Source: Rhodococcus coprophilus NBRC 100603 (GTDB lineage Bacteria > Actinomycetota > Actinomycetes > Mycobacteriales > Mycobacteriaceae). From it: a DNA stretch of 64,000 nt. The notes beneath the pieces are model-generated. The model searched no databases, had not been told where the DNA came from, and saw only the letters and a program-made list of their open reading frames with translations. The DNA lies in contig NZ_BDAM01000001.1 in assembly GCF_001895045.1 (NCBI RefSeq), positions 620,001 to 684,000 on the forward strand, written 5' to 3'. The stretch's first letter is position 1. Each line of letters opens with the position of its first letter. This document shows, in pieces, positions 1 to 7,955 of the stretch. The position numbers and the translations under genes were made by a program.

Positions 1-896
1 CGTTCCTTGCGGTACGAACGGCGCATCGCTCGCAGGATCCGGTCGCTGCCGGACTGCAGCGGCATGTGCAACTGCGGGCACACGTTCGGTGTCTGCGCCA
101 TCGCCTCGATGACGTCGTCGGTGAACTCCGCCGGGTGCGGCGAGGTGAAGCGCACCCGTTCGAGGCCCTCGATGTCTCCACACGCGCGCAGCAGGGACGC
201 GAACGCACCCCGGTCGCGAGGTTGTTCGGGATCGGCGAACGAGCGGCCGTAGGAGTTCACGTTCTGCCCCAGCAACGTCACTTCGAGGACGCCTTCGTCG
301 ACGAGGGCCTTGACCTCGGCGAGGATGTCGCCGGGGCGACGGTCGACTTCCTTGCCCCGCAGCGCCGGCACGATGCAGAACGTGCACGTGTTGTTGCAGC
401 CGACGGAGATGGACACCCAGCCCGCGTAGGCCGACTCGCGCTTGGCGGGAAGCGTCGACGGAAACGCCTCGAGGGAGTCCAGTATTTCGACTTCCGCGCG
501 GCGGTTGTGCCGCGCCCGCTCGAGCAGGGCAGGGAGGTTGCCGATGTTGTGCGTGCCGAAGACCACATCGACCCACGGCGCCTTCTGGACGACGAGACTA
601 CGGTCCTTCTGGGCGAGGCAGCCACCGACCGCGATCTGCATGTCAGGGTTCTCGTCCTTGACGGGACGCAGATGACTGAGGTTGCCGTAGAGCTTGTTGT
701 CGGCGTTCTCCCGCACAGCGCACGTGTTGAAAACCACCAGGTCAGGGTTGACTCCTGGGGTGGCACGGTGAAAACCGGCGTCCTCGAGCAATCCGGACAG
801 ACGCTCGGAATCGTGCACGTTCATCTGGCAGCCGTACGTACGGACTTCGTAGGTCCGGGCGGCGGCGCGGGGTTCTTTCTCGTCGATCAATGACAC
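1..896 (-). CDS. miaB: MiaB, tRNA-2-methylthio-N6-dimethylallyladenosine synthase (N-terminal part)
   Basis: Radical-SAM methylthiotransferase that adds a methylthio group to N6-isopentenyl-A37 of tRNAs reading codons that begin with U. The gene runs off the left edge, so only about the first 298 residues are here. The N-terminal UPF0004 domain shows its three cluster cysteines at about 23 (YGCQMN), 59 (NTCAVRE) and 93 (GGCLAQ). The radical-SAM motif CNNTCTFC has cysteines at about 167, 171 and 174. The GTG start at 896 gives VSLIDEK and sits just ahead of the conserved RTYGCQMN block. The gene is divergent from gluA with about 160 bp between them. Recognition is firm; the C-terminal TRAM domain cannot be seen. 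Confidence 0.95.
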   Translation of the reverse strand, partial: MSLIDEKEPRAAARTYEVRTYGCQMNVHDSERLSGLLEDAGFHRATPGVNPDLVVFNTCAVRENADNKLYGNLSHLRPVKDENPDMQIAVGGCLAQKDRSLVVQKAPWVDVVFGTHNIGNLPALLERARHNRRAEVEILDSLEAFPSTLPAKRESAYAGWVSISVGCNNTCTFCIVPALRGKEVDRRPGDILAEVKALVDEGVLEVTLLGQNVNSYGRSFADPEQPRDRGAFASLLRACGDIEGLERVRFTSPHPAEFTDDVIEAMAQTPNVCPQLHMPLQSGSDRILRAMRRSYRKE

Positions 897-966
897 GTCT
901 CAGGGTAGCTCACGCGCACGAGGCGGCCTCCTGCCGGTGACGCCGGCGCCCGACCGGCCGGTCTCT

Positions 967-985
967 TTTACGGAGGAGCCGTAAA
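967..985. promoter_or_regulatory. Perfect inverted repeat between miaB and gluA (candidate operator)
   Basis: TTTACGG (967-973), a 5-nt spacer AGGAG, then CCGTAAA (979-985) form a perfect 7-bp dyad. The spacing suits a dimeric regulator. It lies about 60 bp upstream of the putative gluA -10 box and 70 bp upstream of the miaB start, so it could act on either gene. I cannot match it confidently to a known actinobacterial nitrogen regulator motif. Confidence 0.4.
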
Positions 986-1045
986 TTTTCCGTGACAGCG
1001 GTCGCTATGCGGCCCGAAATGCGAGGAATTGGCCCTCCGACGACA

Positions 1046-1051
1046 TAGGGT
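1046..1051 (+). promoter_or_regulatory. -10 box of a leaderless gluA promoter
   Basis: TAGGGT (TANNNT class) ends 6 nt before the ATG at 1058, so transcription should begin at or next to that ATG. No Shine-Dalgarno is visible, which fits a leaderless mRNA. This favours the ATG at 1058 over the internal ATG at 1118. No convincing -35 element was seen. Confidence 0.5.
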
Positions 1052-1057
1052 CACCCC

Positions 1058-1846
1058 ATGACATCAGCGGCAGCCGGGACGGAGAAGCCGTCCGACGAAC
1101 CGGACAGCACGACCCCGATGATCTCCCTCTCCCAGGTCGAGAAGCACTTCGGCGACCTTCACGTGCTGCAGGACATCAACATCGAAGTCCCCCGCGGGCA
1201 GGTGGTGATCGTGGTCGGGCCGTCCGGGTCGGGTAAATCCACGCTGTGCCGGACGATCAACCGGCTCGAACCGATCGACTCCGGTGAGATCCGGGTGGAC
1301 GGCACCGTGCTTCCCGCCGAGGGCAAGGCGCTCGCGAAGCTCCGCTCCGATGTCGGGATGGTCTTCCAGTCCTTCAACCTCTTCGCCCACAAGACGATCC
1401 TCGAGAACGTCACGCTCGGGCCGCTGAAGGTGCGAAAAATGAAGAAGGACCAAGCGCGCGAGGCTGCCCTGCAGCTCCTCGAACGCGTGGGCATCGCCAA
1501 CCAGGCCGACAAGTACCCCGCGCAGTTGTCGGGCGGCCAGCAGCAGCGCGTCGCCATCGCGCGGGCGCTCGCCATGAACCCGAAGGTGATGCTGTTCGAC
1601 GAACCCACCTCGGCGCTCGATCCCGAAATGGTTCAGGAAGTCCTCGACGTCATGACCTCGTTGGCAAAAGAGGGCATGACGATGGTCGTCGTGACCCACG
1701 AAATGGGCTTCGCCCGCAAGGCCGGCGACCGGGTGCTGTTCATGGCGGACGGCCGGATCGTCGAAGACACCGACCCCGAGACGTTCTTCACCTCCCCCAG
1801 TTCCGATCGCGCCAAGGACTTCCTCGGCAAGATCCTCAGCCATTGA
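1058..1846 (+). CDS. gluA: Glutamate ABC transporter, ATP-binding protein GluA
   Basis: Cytoplasmic ATPase that drives glutamate (polar amino acid) uptake through GluCD. Of 262 residues, Walker [10 protein letters not shown] is at about 54-62, the signature LSGGQ at 157-161, Walker B LFDEP at 179-183, and the switch region reads THEMG. The sequence closely follows the Corynebacterium GluA pattern as I remember it (for example VRKMKK and [13 protein letters not shown]). The first 20 residues precede the usual family start MISL. The 1058 start is kept because a -10 box sits 6 nt ahead of it. It is first in gluABCD, with a probable terminator before gluB, so its level may differ from that of the binding protein. 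Confidence 0.93.
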   Translation: MTSAAAGTEKPSDEPDSTTPMISLSQVEKHFGDLHVLQDINIEVPRGQVVIVVGPSGSGKSTLCRTINRLEPIDSGEIRVDGTVLPAEGKALAKLRSDVGMVFQSFNLFAHKTILENVTLGPLKVRKMKKDQAREAALQLLERVGIANQADKYPAQLSGGQQQRVAIARALAMNPKVMLFDEPTSALDPEMVQEVLDVMTSLAKEGMTMVVVTHEMGFARKAGDRVLFMADGRIVEDTDPETFFTSPSSDRAKDFLGKILSH

Positions 1847-1893
1847 TCGACCCCGTGTAGGCGCGCCTGCCCTCCACGAGATCCTTACAACGC

Positions 1894-1920
1894 CGGTGCG
1901 GCGAAGTCCGCGCCGTTTTT
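1894..1920 (+). terminator. Probable intrinsic terminator/attenuator between gluA and gluB
   Basis: An 8-bp stem (CGGTGCGG 1894-1901 with CCGCGCCG 1908-1915, one G-T pair) closes a 6-nt loop and is followed at once by five T residues (1916-1920), the classical rho-independent layout. The left arm can instead pair with CGCCGCAC at 1922-1929 (GTGCGGCG 1896-1903, 8 perfect pairs). That gives a second, exclusive fold just upstream of the gluB ribosome-binding site. As it lies inside an operon, partial termination is more likely than a full stop. Confidence 0.6.
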
Positions 1921-1953
1921 CCGCCGCACGACACCCGCAACCGGAGGTACTCG

Positions 1954-2787
1954 ATGAAACTGTCCCGCTCGATCCGCCTGGGCATCGGCATTCTCGCCGT
2001 TGCCGTCACCGCGACGGCCTGCGGCGGCGACGAGACGCGCAGCGTGTCGAATTCTGCCGAGAACGGCAACCTGACCGTCGGCATCAAGTTCGATCAGCCG
2101 GGGCTCGGCCTGCGCAACCCCGACGGAACCTTCACCGGGTTCGACGTCGAGGTTGCGAAGTACATCGCCGGCCAGCTCGGCGTCTCGGAAGAGAACATCG
2201 AGTTCAAGGAAGCCCCGTCCGCACAACGCGAGACCCTCATCCAGAACGGTGAGGTCGACTACGTCGTCGCGACCTACTCGATCACCGATTCCCGCAAGGA
2301 GAAGGTCGACTTCGCCGGCCCGTACTTCGTCGCCGGCCAGTCGCTGCTCGTGCGCTCGGACAACACCGACATCACCGGCCCCGATTCGCTCAACGGTGGC
2401 AAGCGCCTCTGCTCGGTCGCAGGTTCGACCCCGGCGCAGAAGGTCAAGGACACCTACGCGCAGGACGTCCAGTTGCAGGAATTCGACACCTACTCCGCAT
2501 GCGTCGAGGCGCTCCGGAACGGTGCCGTCGATGCGGTGACCACCGACGACATCATCCTCGCCGGCTACGCAGCGCAGAGCCCCGGCGAGTTCAAGGTCGT
2601 CGGTGAGCCGTTCACCGAGGAGCGTTACGGCGTCGGCCTGGCCCTCGGCGACGACGAGTCGCGCACCGCGATCAACAACGCGATCGAAGAGATGATCTCC
2701 AGCGGCGCATGGGAATCTGCGTTCCAGGAGACGGTCGGCGCGTCGGGTTACCCGTTGCCCGCGGCGCCCACGGTCGACAAGTACTGA
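1954..2787 (+). CDS. gluB: Glutamate-binding lipoprotein GluB
   Basis: Extracellular solute-binding protein (family 3, SBP_bac_3) that delivers glutamate to GluCD. Of 277 residues, residues 1-22 form a lipoprotein signal: a basic start (MKLSRSIRLG), a hydrophobic core, and Cys23 followed by GG. The lipobox is atypical (ATAC). The mature part shows the family pattern GFDVEVAKYIA and DYVVATYSIT. A good ribosome-binding site, GGAGG, lies just before the ATG. Flanking hairpins at 1894-1920 and 2843-2874 could let gluB accumulate more mRNA than its membrane partners, as is common for binding proteins. Confidence 0.92.
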   Translation: MKLSRSIRLGIGILAVAVTATACGGDETRSVSNSAENGNLTVGIKFDQPGLGLRNPDGTFTGFDVEVAKYIAGQLGVSEENIEFKEAPSAQRETLIQNGEVDYVVATYSITDSRKEKVDFAGPYFVAGQSLLVRSDNTDITGPDSLNGGKRLCSVAGSTPAQKVKDTYAQDVQLQEFDTYSACVEALRNGAVDAVTTDDIILAGYAAQSPGEFKVVGEPFTEERYGVGLALGDDESRTAINNAIEEMISSGAWESAFQETVGASGYPLPAAPTVDKY

Positions 2788-2842
2788 GTTACCCCGGCAC
2801 CGGTCGATCCGGTTCCGGAAGTCCCCGCCGAAAGTGATCCTC

Positions 2843-2874
2843 GGCCGGCTCGCCGACAAAGTCGCGAGCCGGCC
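2843..2874 (+). promoter_or_regulatory. Strong intercistronic hairpin between gluB and gluC
   Basis: A perfect 11-bp inverted repeat (GGCCGGCTCGC 2843-2853 and GCGAGCCGGCC 2864-2874) encloses a 10-nt loop. It has no T-tract after it, so it looks less like a terminator than a 3'-end stabiliser or processing barrier that protects upstream gluAB message from 3'-5' decay. Confidence 0.6.
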
Positions 2875-2918
2875 GGAACACTCCGGCAACCGCCCTCCCC
2901 TCGATCCGGAGTAGACCT

Positions 2919-3599
2919 GTGGATCTGTTGAGCAAGTACGGAAGCCAGCTGCTCGATGCGTTCTGGACCACGATCCAGTTGACCGTCGTGTCGGCGATCG
3001 GCGCGCTGATCCTCGGAACGATCCTCGCCGGCATGCGGGTTTCCCCCATCCCCGTCGCGAGAGCCCTCGGCGCCGCGTACGTAACGATCTTCCGTAACAC
3101 CCCACTGACGCTGATCATCATCTTCTGCCTGTTCGGGCTGTCCCAGACACTCGGCGTCAGGCTTGCCTCGGAGTCCTCCCCGACGTTCCTCGTCGACAAC
3201 AACTTTCGCCTCGCCGTGCTCGGTCTGACCGTGTACACCGCCGCGTTCGTCTGCGAATCCCTGCGCTCGGGCATCAATACCGTGTCCCTCGGCCAGTCCG
3301 AGGCCGGCCGGTCCCTGGGCCTCACCTTCGGGCAGAATCTCCGGCTCATCGTCTTGCCCCAGGCATTTCGCGCGGTGATCGCGCCCCTCGGTTCGGTGTT
3401 GATCGCCCTGACGAAGAACTCGACCATCGCATCGGTGATCGGCGTCTCCGAGGCCTCGCTGCTGATGAAGACGATGATCGAGAACGAGGCAGCGATCTTC
3501 GCGATCGGCGCCATCTTCGCACTCGGATTTGTGATCCTGACCCTCCCCACCGGCCTGCTCTTCGGCTGGCTGAGCAAGCGATTCGAGGTGGCACGATGA
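2919..3599 (+). CDS. gluC: Glutamate ABC transporter permease GluC
   Basis: Inner-membrane permease of the HisMQ type that forms the glutamate channel with GluD. Of 226 residues, the N-terminus carries [20 protein letters not shown], the usual start of this family's first transmembrane segment. About five hydrophobic segments follow. The EAA loop that contacts the ATPase reads [12 protein letters not shown] then LIVLPQA near residues 128-152. The GTG start at 2919 is the first codon giving the family N-terminus. Its stop overlaps the gluD start (ATGA at 3596-3599), so the two permeases are translationally coupled. Confidence 0.92.
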   Translation: MDLLSKYGSQLLDAFWTTIQLTVVSAIGALILGTILAGMRVSPIPVARALGAAYVTIFRNTPLTLIIIFCLFGLSQTLGVRLASESSPTFLVDNNFRLAVLGLTVYTAAFVCESLRSGINTVSLGQSEAGRSLGLTFGQNLRLIVLPQAFRAVIAPLGSVLIALTKNSTIASVIGVSEASLLMKTMIENEAAIFAIGAIFALGFVILTLPTGLLFGWLSKRFEVAR

Positions 3600-4498
3600 G
3601 TGCACAAGGAAGTGTTCTCTACGACGTGCCCGGCCCCCGCGCGAAGGCGATCTACCGGATCCTGTCGGTGGTCGTGGTCGCGCTGCTGCTGCTCGCCGCG
3701 TGGTTCATCTACCGGTCCCTCGACAGCCAAGGCCAGCTCACCGCTGCCAAGTGGGAACCGTTCCTCGAATCGAGCAGTTGGACAACCTATCTCCTGCCCG
3801 GTATCCGGGGCACACTCATCGCGGCGGCCGCCTCGATCGTTCTGGCACTTGTTCTCGGTGCCGTGCTCGGCATCGCCCGGCTGTCGGAGCACCGCTCGAT
3901 CCGGATCATCTCGGGGACGATCGTCGAACTGTTCAGGGCTGTCCCCGTCCTGATCCTGATGATCTTCGCCTACCAGGTCTTCGCCGAGTACCGCGTCTTC
4001 AAGTCGGACTATCTGGCACTGGCGGCGGTCATCACCGGCCTGACGCTCTACAACGGTTCGGTGATCGCCGAGATCGTGCGCGCGGGGATCAACTCGCTTC
4101 CGCGCGGTCAGACGGAGGCCGCGTCCGCGATCGGGATGCGCAAGAACCAGATCATGCGGCTGATCCTGCTTCCGCAGGCGGTGACCGTGATGCTTCCGGC
4201 GATCGTGTCGCAGATGGTGATCGCACTGAAGGACTCCGCCCTCGGCTACCTCATCGGGTATGTCGAAGTGGTGCGGTCCGGGCAGCAACTCGGCGCGTTC
4301 TTCTCCAATTACCTGCCGTCGCTGCTCGTGGTCGCGGCCATCATGATCGTCCTCAACAGTGCTCTGACGCAGTTCGCGACGCGCCTCGAGAAGCGCTTGC
4401 GATCCGGCCGCAACAAGAAGGGCCCGGTCCCCGCGGAAAGCCCGCAGACCGTCCCGGTGCTGGCCGTTCCGGGCATGGACATCACCGACAAGCGCTAG
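3596..4498 (+). CDS. gluD: Glutamate ABC transporter permease GluD
   Basis: Second membrane subunit of the glutamate importer, 300 residues. A hydrophobic segment near 18-40 precedes a periplasmic stretch. The typical permease block then begins around residue 60 ([17 protein letters not shown]). The EAA motif reads [12 protein letters not shown] with LILLPQA downstream. The C-terminus is a long charged tail ([11 protein letters not shown] onward), longer than in GluC, as also in corynebacterial GluD. The start overlaps the gluC stop by 4 nt. It ends only 5 bp from the convergent recX stop, leaving no room for a separate terminator. Confidence 0.92.
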   Translation: MSAQGSVLYDVPGPRAKAIYRILSVVVVALLLLAAWFIYRSLDSQGQLTAAKWEPFLESSSWTTYLLPGIRGTLIAAAASIVLALVLGAVLGIARLSEHRSIRIISGTIVELFRAVPVLILMIFAYQVFAEYRVFKSDYLALAAVITGLTLYNGSVIAEIVRAGINSLPRGQTEAASAIGMRKNQIMRLILLPQAVTVMLPAIVSQMVIALKDSALGYLIGYVEVVRSGQQLGAFFSNYLPSLLVVAAIMIVLNSALTQFATRLEKRLRSGRNKKGPVPAESPQTVPVLAVPGMDITDKR

Positions 4499-4503
4499 CT
4501 CTC

Positions 4504-5127
4504 TCAGTCGACGGGCAGGTCTTCGGTTTCGGCACCGAAAGCCGCGAGTTCCTGCCGGACCACATCGAAGGCCATACCCTGCGCGTAGCCGCGCCGGGCC
4601 AGCATTCCCACCAGCCGCCGCACCACCTTGTCGCGCTCGAGCGCCTGTTCGCGTCGATCGCCCTCGGTGGACAGCGGCGGCTGGGTACGAAGTTTCTTTC
4701 GGACCAGTTCGACGGCACGCTCTCGTTCGTCGTCGCTGTCGATCTGCTCGAGGGCTGCTTCGGCATCGTCGGCGTCGACTCCCTTACGTCGCAACTCGAG
4801 CGCGATCGCGCGCTTTCCCCTCCCGGAGTACAGGTGTCGCGAGCGCGCCCACTGCGCGGCGAAGTCTGCGTCGTCGATCAGCCCGACCTCGGTGAGACGA
4901 TCGAGCGTACGTTCTGCGACCTCGGGCGTGAAACCCTTCTGCTCGAGCTTCGCGGCGAGTTCGGCGCGGCTGCGGGCACGGTCCGTCAGCAGGCGGAGGC
5001 ACACGTCCTTCGCCTGCGCTTCGGTTCCCCCACCCGGTTCCGTGCCTGTCCCCCGCTCGGCGCGGGGCCCGCGACTGTTCCCACGTCGGGTGCTCACCCG
5101 GTTGTCGCCTCGGTTGCTCTCGTCCAT
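4504..5127 (-). CDS. recX: RecX, regulator of RecA
   Basis: Small helical protein that binds RecA filaments and limits strand exchange and coprotease activity. At 207 residues it has a disordered Arg/Gly-rich start, then three-helix RecX repeats from about 40 on (KDVCLRLLTDRARSRAELAAKL, then GLIDDADFAAQWARSR, then RRKGVDADDAEAAL). The ATG at 5127 is chosen over the in-frame GTG at 5151: AGGG lies in front of it. It lies directly downstream of recA with a hairpin in the 116-bp gap, which probably keeps RecX below RecA. Confidence 0.93.
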   Translation of the reverse strand: MDESNRGDNRVSTRRGNSRGPRAERGTGTEPGGGTEAQAKDVCLRLLTDRARSRAELAAKLEQKGFTPEVAERTLDRLTEVGLIDDADFAAQWARSRHLYSGRGKRAIALELRRKGVDADDAEAALEQIDSDDERERAVELVRKKLRTQPPLSTEGDRREQALERDKVVRRLVGMLARRGYAQGMAFDVVRQELAAFGAETEDLPVD

Positions 5128-5188
5128 GGTTCGGACCCTAGACGAGGGCACCGACCGCTCCGGGTGGGCACCGACCGGCGCTCGGATA

Positions 5189-5228
5189 CGACGAAGGGAC
5201 CGACCGTGTCGGTCGATCCCTGTCGTCG
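5189..5228 (-). terminator. Hairpin between recA and recX (probable attenuator)
   Basis: A long imperfect stem: CGACGA/TCGTCG outer pairs (5189-5194 with 5223-5228), AGGGA/TCCCT, then CGACCG/CGGTCG around a 3-nt loop, with two single mismatches. It lies 16 bp after the recA stop and before recX. There is no T-tract, so partial termination or mRNA processing is inferred. In E. coli a terminator in the same place lowers recX expression. Confidence 0.55.
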
Positions 5229-5243
5229 TGAACGCCTGGCGTC

Positions 5244-6284
5244 CTAGAAGTCGGCCGGCTCCTCGGCTTCTCCGGCGGTCAGTACAGCTCCGATGCCGAG
5301 CTTCTCCTTGATCTTCTTCTCGATCTCGTCGCGCACATCGGTGTTCTCGAGCAGGAACTTGCGGGCGTTTTCCTTGCCCTGGCCGAGCTGGTCGCCCTCG
5401 TACGTGTACCAGGAACCCGACTTCCGGATGAACCCGTGTTCGACACCCATGTCGATCAGCGAACCTTCCTTGCTGATGCCCTGGCCGTACAGGATGTCGA
5501 ACTCTGCCTGCTTGAACGGGGGCGACACCTTGTTCTTGACGACCTTCACGCGCGTGCGGTTGCCCACTGCGTCGCCGCCGTCCTTGAGCGTCTCGATCCG
5601 GCGTACGTCGAGCCGGACGGAGGCGTAGAACTTCAGCGCCTTACCACCGGTGGTGGTTTCGGGGCTACCGAACATCACGCCGATCTTCTCGCGCAACTGG
5701 TTGATGAAGATCGCGGTGGTGCCGGAGTTGCTGAGGGCGCCGGTCATCTTGCGCAGGGCCTGGCTCATGAGCCGCGCCTGCAGGCCGACGTGGCTGTCGC
5801 CCATCTCACCTTCGATCTCGGCTCGCGGCACGAGAGCCGCCACCGAGTCGATCACGATGATGTCGAGGGCACCGGAGCGGATCAGCATGTCTGCGATCTC
5901 GAGTGCCTGCTCACCGGTGTCGGGCTGGGAGACGAGGAGCGCATCGGTGTCGACGCCGAGCTTGCGCGCGTAGTCCGGGTCGAGTGCGTGCTCCGCATCG
6001 ATGAAGGCGGCGAGACCACCGTTGGCCTGAGCATTTGCGACCGCATGCAGCGCGACAGTCGTCTTACCGGAGGATTCCGGTCCGTAGATCTCGACGACGC
6101 GGCCACGCGGAAGACCGCCGATGCCGAGTGCGACGTCGAGGGCGATCGAGCCCGTCGGGATCACCGCGATGGGCTGGTGGGATTCCTCCCCCAGTCGCAT
6201 GACCGAGCCTTTGCCGAAGTTCTTGTCGATCTGTGCGAGGGCGAGTTCGAGCGCCTTTTCGCGATCGTGTGTCTGTGCTGCCAT
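5244..6284 (-). CDS. recA: RecA recombinase
   Basis: ATP-dependent DNA strand-exchange protein, also the coprotease for LexA. 346 residues. Walker A GPESSGKT is at 68-75, followed by [10 protein letters not shown] and [14 protein letters not shown] (Walker B). Loop L2 follows [27 protein letters not shown]. No intein is present, unlike recA of M. tuberculosis. The ATG at 6284 is preferred over the in-frame ATG at 6299 because AGGGGA stands at the right distance before it and MAAQTHDRE matches the family start. Upstream lie a PafBC-type promoter (6324-6346) and a LexA box (6436-6451). Confidence 0.98.
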   Translation of the reverse strand: MAAQTHDREKALELALAQIDKNFGKGSVMRLGEESHQPIAVIPTGSIALDVALGIGGLPRGRVVEIYGPESSGKTTVALHAVANAQANGGLAAFIDAEHALDPDYARKLGVDTDALLVSQPDTGEQALEIADMLIRSGALDIIVIDSVAALVPRAEIEGEMGDSHVGLQARLMSQALRKMTGALSNSGTTAIFINQLREKIGVMFGSPETTTGGKALKFYASVRLDVRRIETLKDGGDAVGNRTRVKVVKNKVSPPFKQAEFDILYGQGISKEGSLIDMGVEHGFIRKSGSWYTYEGDQLGQGKENARKFLLENTDVRDEIEKKIKEKLGIGAVLTAGEAEEPADF

Positions 6285-6323
6285 GTTGGTCCCCTTCATC
6301 GAATCTCGTCCTGCTTGTCTACG

Positions 6324-6346
6324 ACGTTAGAAGCCGGTACCGACAA
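6324..6346 (-). promoter_or_regulatory. PafBC-type (RecA-NDp) DNA-damage promoter of recA
   Basis: Read on the minus strand: TTGTCGGTA, 8 nt, then TAACGT. This fits the mycobacterial LexA-independent damage promoter tTGTCRGtg-N8-TAnnnT. The -10 part (6324-6329) is 40 nt upstream of the recA ATG. The motif is known to be driven by the PafBC activator in mycobacteria. Activity here is inferred from sequence match and position. Confidence 0.75.
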
Positions 6347-6435
6347 GTTCGCTGCGGCGAGCACAGAACGTCTCTTCTGTGGATGGATTCGCTTCGTGTG
6401 GACGGCATCGTCACCGCCCGGCCACACCATCATAG

Positions 6436-6451
6436 ACGAACATTTGTTCGA
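6436..6451. promoter_or_regulatory. LexA (SOS) box upstream of recA
   Basis: ACGAAC-ATTT-GTTCGA matches the actinobacterial SOS box TCGAAC-N4-GTTCGA at 11 of 12 defined bases. It lies about 150 bp upstream of the recA ATG and 41 bp after the end of the DUF3046 gene, so it most likely governs a distal second recA promoter. Confidence 0.8.
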
Positions 6452-6492
6452 ATACCCTGATTCGAACGTTCACGCGGTGCGCTTCGCGCCGG

Positions 6493-6687
6493 TCACCGCC
6501 GCGCGGGCGGCACATCGAACTCCTCGCACAGGGCACGCCACACCTCCCGCGGTTCCTGGCCCGCCTCGATCGCCTCGGCGGCGGTACGGCCGCCGAGTTC
6601 GAGGAGCACATGGTCTCGCAGCAGGGCATCACCGTGCATCTGCCCGAATTCGTCTCGGACCATCTCGTGGAATTCCGTCAAGCGCAC
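6493..6687 (-). CDS. DUF3046 family protein
   Basis: Small cytoplasmic protein of unknown function, 64 residues, acidic and helical (RLTEFHEMVRDEFGQ, then HVLLELGGRTAAEAIEAG, and WRALCEEFDVP). This family sits immediately upstream of recA throughout actinobacteria (Rv2738c in M. tuberculosis), and the same arrangement holds here. The GTG at 6687 gives VRLTEFHEM, the usual family start; the longer reading from 6735 adds a low-complexity stretch. The function is not known and I assign none. Confidence 0.85.
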   Translation of the reverse strand: MRLTEFHEMVRDEFGQMHGDALLRDHVLLELGGRTAAEAIEAGQEPREVWRALCEEFDVPPARR

Positions 6688-6767
6688 GCGCCCCACGGTA
6701 GTCGCCCCCGCGGATGCGGCGCCGCATCCACCCACGGCATTTCGGTTCCGCCGACTCCGTGGGGATC

Positions 6768-7913
6768 TCAGTGGAGAACGGCTTCACACACCGCGACCGG
6801 GTCTTCGACGCTGCCCGCGGTGGCCGCAGCAGCACGGGCAGCGGCCGCGAACTCCGGCCTCGACAGGACGGTGTCCACCGCGGCCCGTACCGCTCCCGCA
6901 TCGAGTGGCCGCACCACCACGGCCGAGCCCTGTCGGGCGGCCCGGTTCGCCAGTTCCCATTGGTCGCCTTCGCCGGGGACGATCACGGCGGGCACACCCG
7001 CACTCAATGCCTTTGCGAGCATCCCGTGTCCCCCGCCGCACACCACGACGTCGGCGACGCGAAGCAGTACGTCCTGGCGGCCGAGACCCGCGACGGCCCA
7101 GTCCGGCAGCGAACCGGACGGCGGGTCGAGCATGGTGGCCGCGACCCGCATCCCCGCACCCGCGAGTCCTTCGCACACCGCCTCGACCATGCCCGTCACC
7201 CCGGTGGTGGCGGTCGACGGCGCCACCATCACCAGGGGCCCGGTGCCCGGCGGCGGGTCGAGCACCACGTCGGTGGGCTCCCACAACAGCGGCCCCACGA
7301 CATGGGCGTTCACCGGCCAGTCCGGCCGCGGCACCTCCAGCGCGGGCACCGTCGCGACGAGCCTCGCGCGCGGTCCGGGATCCCTGGCGGGCAGACCGAT
7401 TCCGGCCCGAGCGGCGGCCCTGTCGCGCTCACCCTTGCGCACCGATCGTGCGGTCATGGCCCGCAGGAGGCTGTCACGTGCCCGTCCTGCCAGTCCGGTG
7501 CCCACCGCCAGCCCGCTTCCGATCGGCGGCAACCCGCGTGAGGGACGGTAGAGCGGGTGCGGCGACAACTCGACCCAGGGAATCCCCAGCCGCTCGGCCG
7601 CCATCCCGCCCCCGGAAGTGATGACGTCGGACACCACGAGATCCGGAAGCAGGGCGCTGAGGTCCTGGAGCATCTCCGTCGCGATATGAGCGGCACGCGC
7701 GTGGATCTTGGATCCGGCGTCGGAGTCGTCGTCGTCGGCCCGCGGTGCCAGTCCCTTCAGTTCGACGACCGTCACTCCCGGCACGTCGATGCCGAACCAG
7801 CGCTTGCCGGTGAACAGGATCGCTTCGTGACCGGCGGCCGCGAATCGGCGCGACAGTTCGATCGCCGGAATCGCGTGCCCTGCATCAGGTCCTGCTACCA
7901 CCGCCACTCGCAC
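6768..7913 (-). CDS. GT-B fold glycosyltransferase (MGT/UGT family, Rv2739c-like)
   Basis: Probable cytoplasmic glycosyltransferase of the GT1 type, 381 residues. The N-terminal acceptor domain starts RVAVVAGPDAGHAIPAIELSRRF. The C-terminal donor domain has GPLVMVAPSTATTG and the nucleotide-sugar patch VVCGGGHGMLAKALSAGVPAVIVPGEGDQWELANR, close to the family's HGG...P..GDQ pattern. The GTG at 7913 is chosen since it begins the Rossmann strand; an alternative GTG is at 7934. Acceptor and sugar are unknown. A PIG-L deacetylase lies 42 bp upstream in the same direction, a pairing that suggests joint work on one N-acetylated glycoside. Confidence 0.85.
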   Translation of the reverse strand: MRVAVVAGPDAGHAIPAIELSRRFAAAGHEAILFTGKRWFGIDVPGVTVVELKGLAPRADDDDSDAGSKIHARAAHIATEMLQDLSALLPDLVVSDVITSGGGMAAERLGIPWVELSPHPLYRPSRGLPPIGSGLAVGTGLAGRARDSLLRAMTARSVRKGERDRAAARAGIGLPARDPGPRARLVATVPALEVPRPDWPVNAHVVGPLLWEPTDVVLDPPPGTGPLVMVAPSTATTGVTGMVEAVCEGLAGAGMRVAATMLDPPSGSLPDWAVAGLGRQDVLLRVADVVVCGGGHGMLAKALSAGVPAVIVPGEGDQWELANRAARQGSAVVVRPLDAGAVRAAVDTVLSRPEFAAAARAAAATAGSVEDPVAVCEAVLH

Positions 7914-7955
7914 GCAGATCAGACTGCCACACACCGATCCGGACGGCCCGCCGCG

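Noticed and set aside
5244-6284. Possible intein in recA, as in M. tuberculosis.
   Set aside because: The protein is 346 residues and all RecA motifs are contiguous; no intein is present.
6461-6472. TTCGAACGTTCA as a second SOS box before recA.
   Set aside because: The two half-sites abut without the 4-bp spacer needed for LexA.
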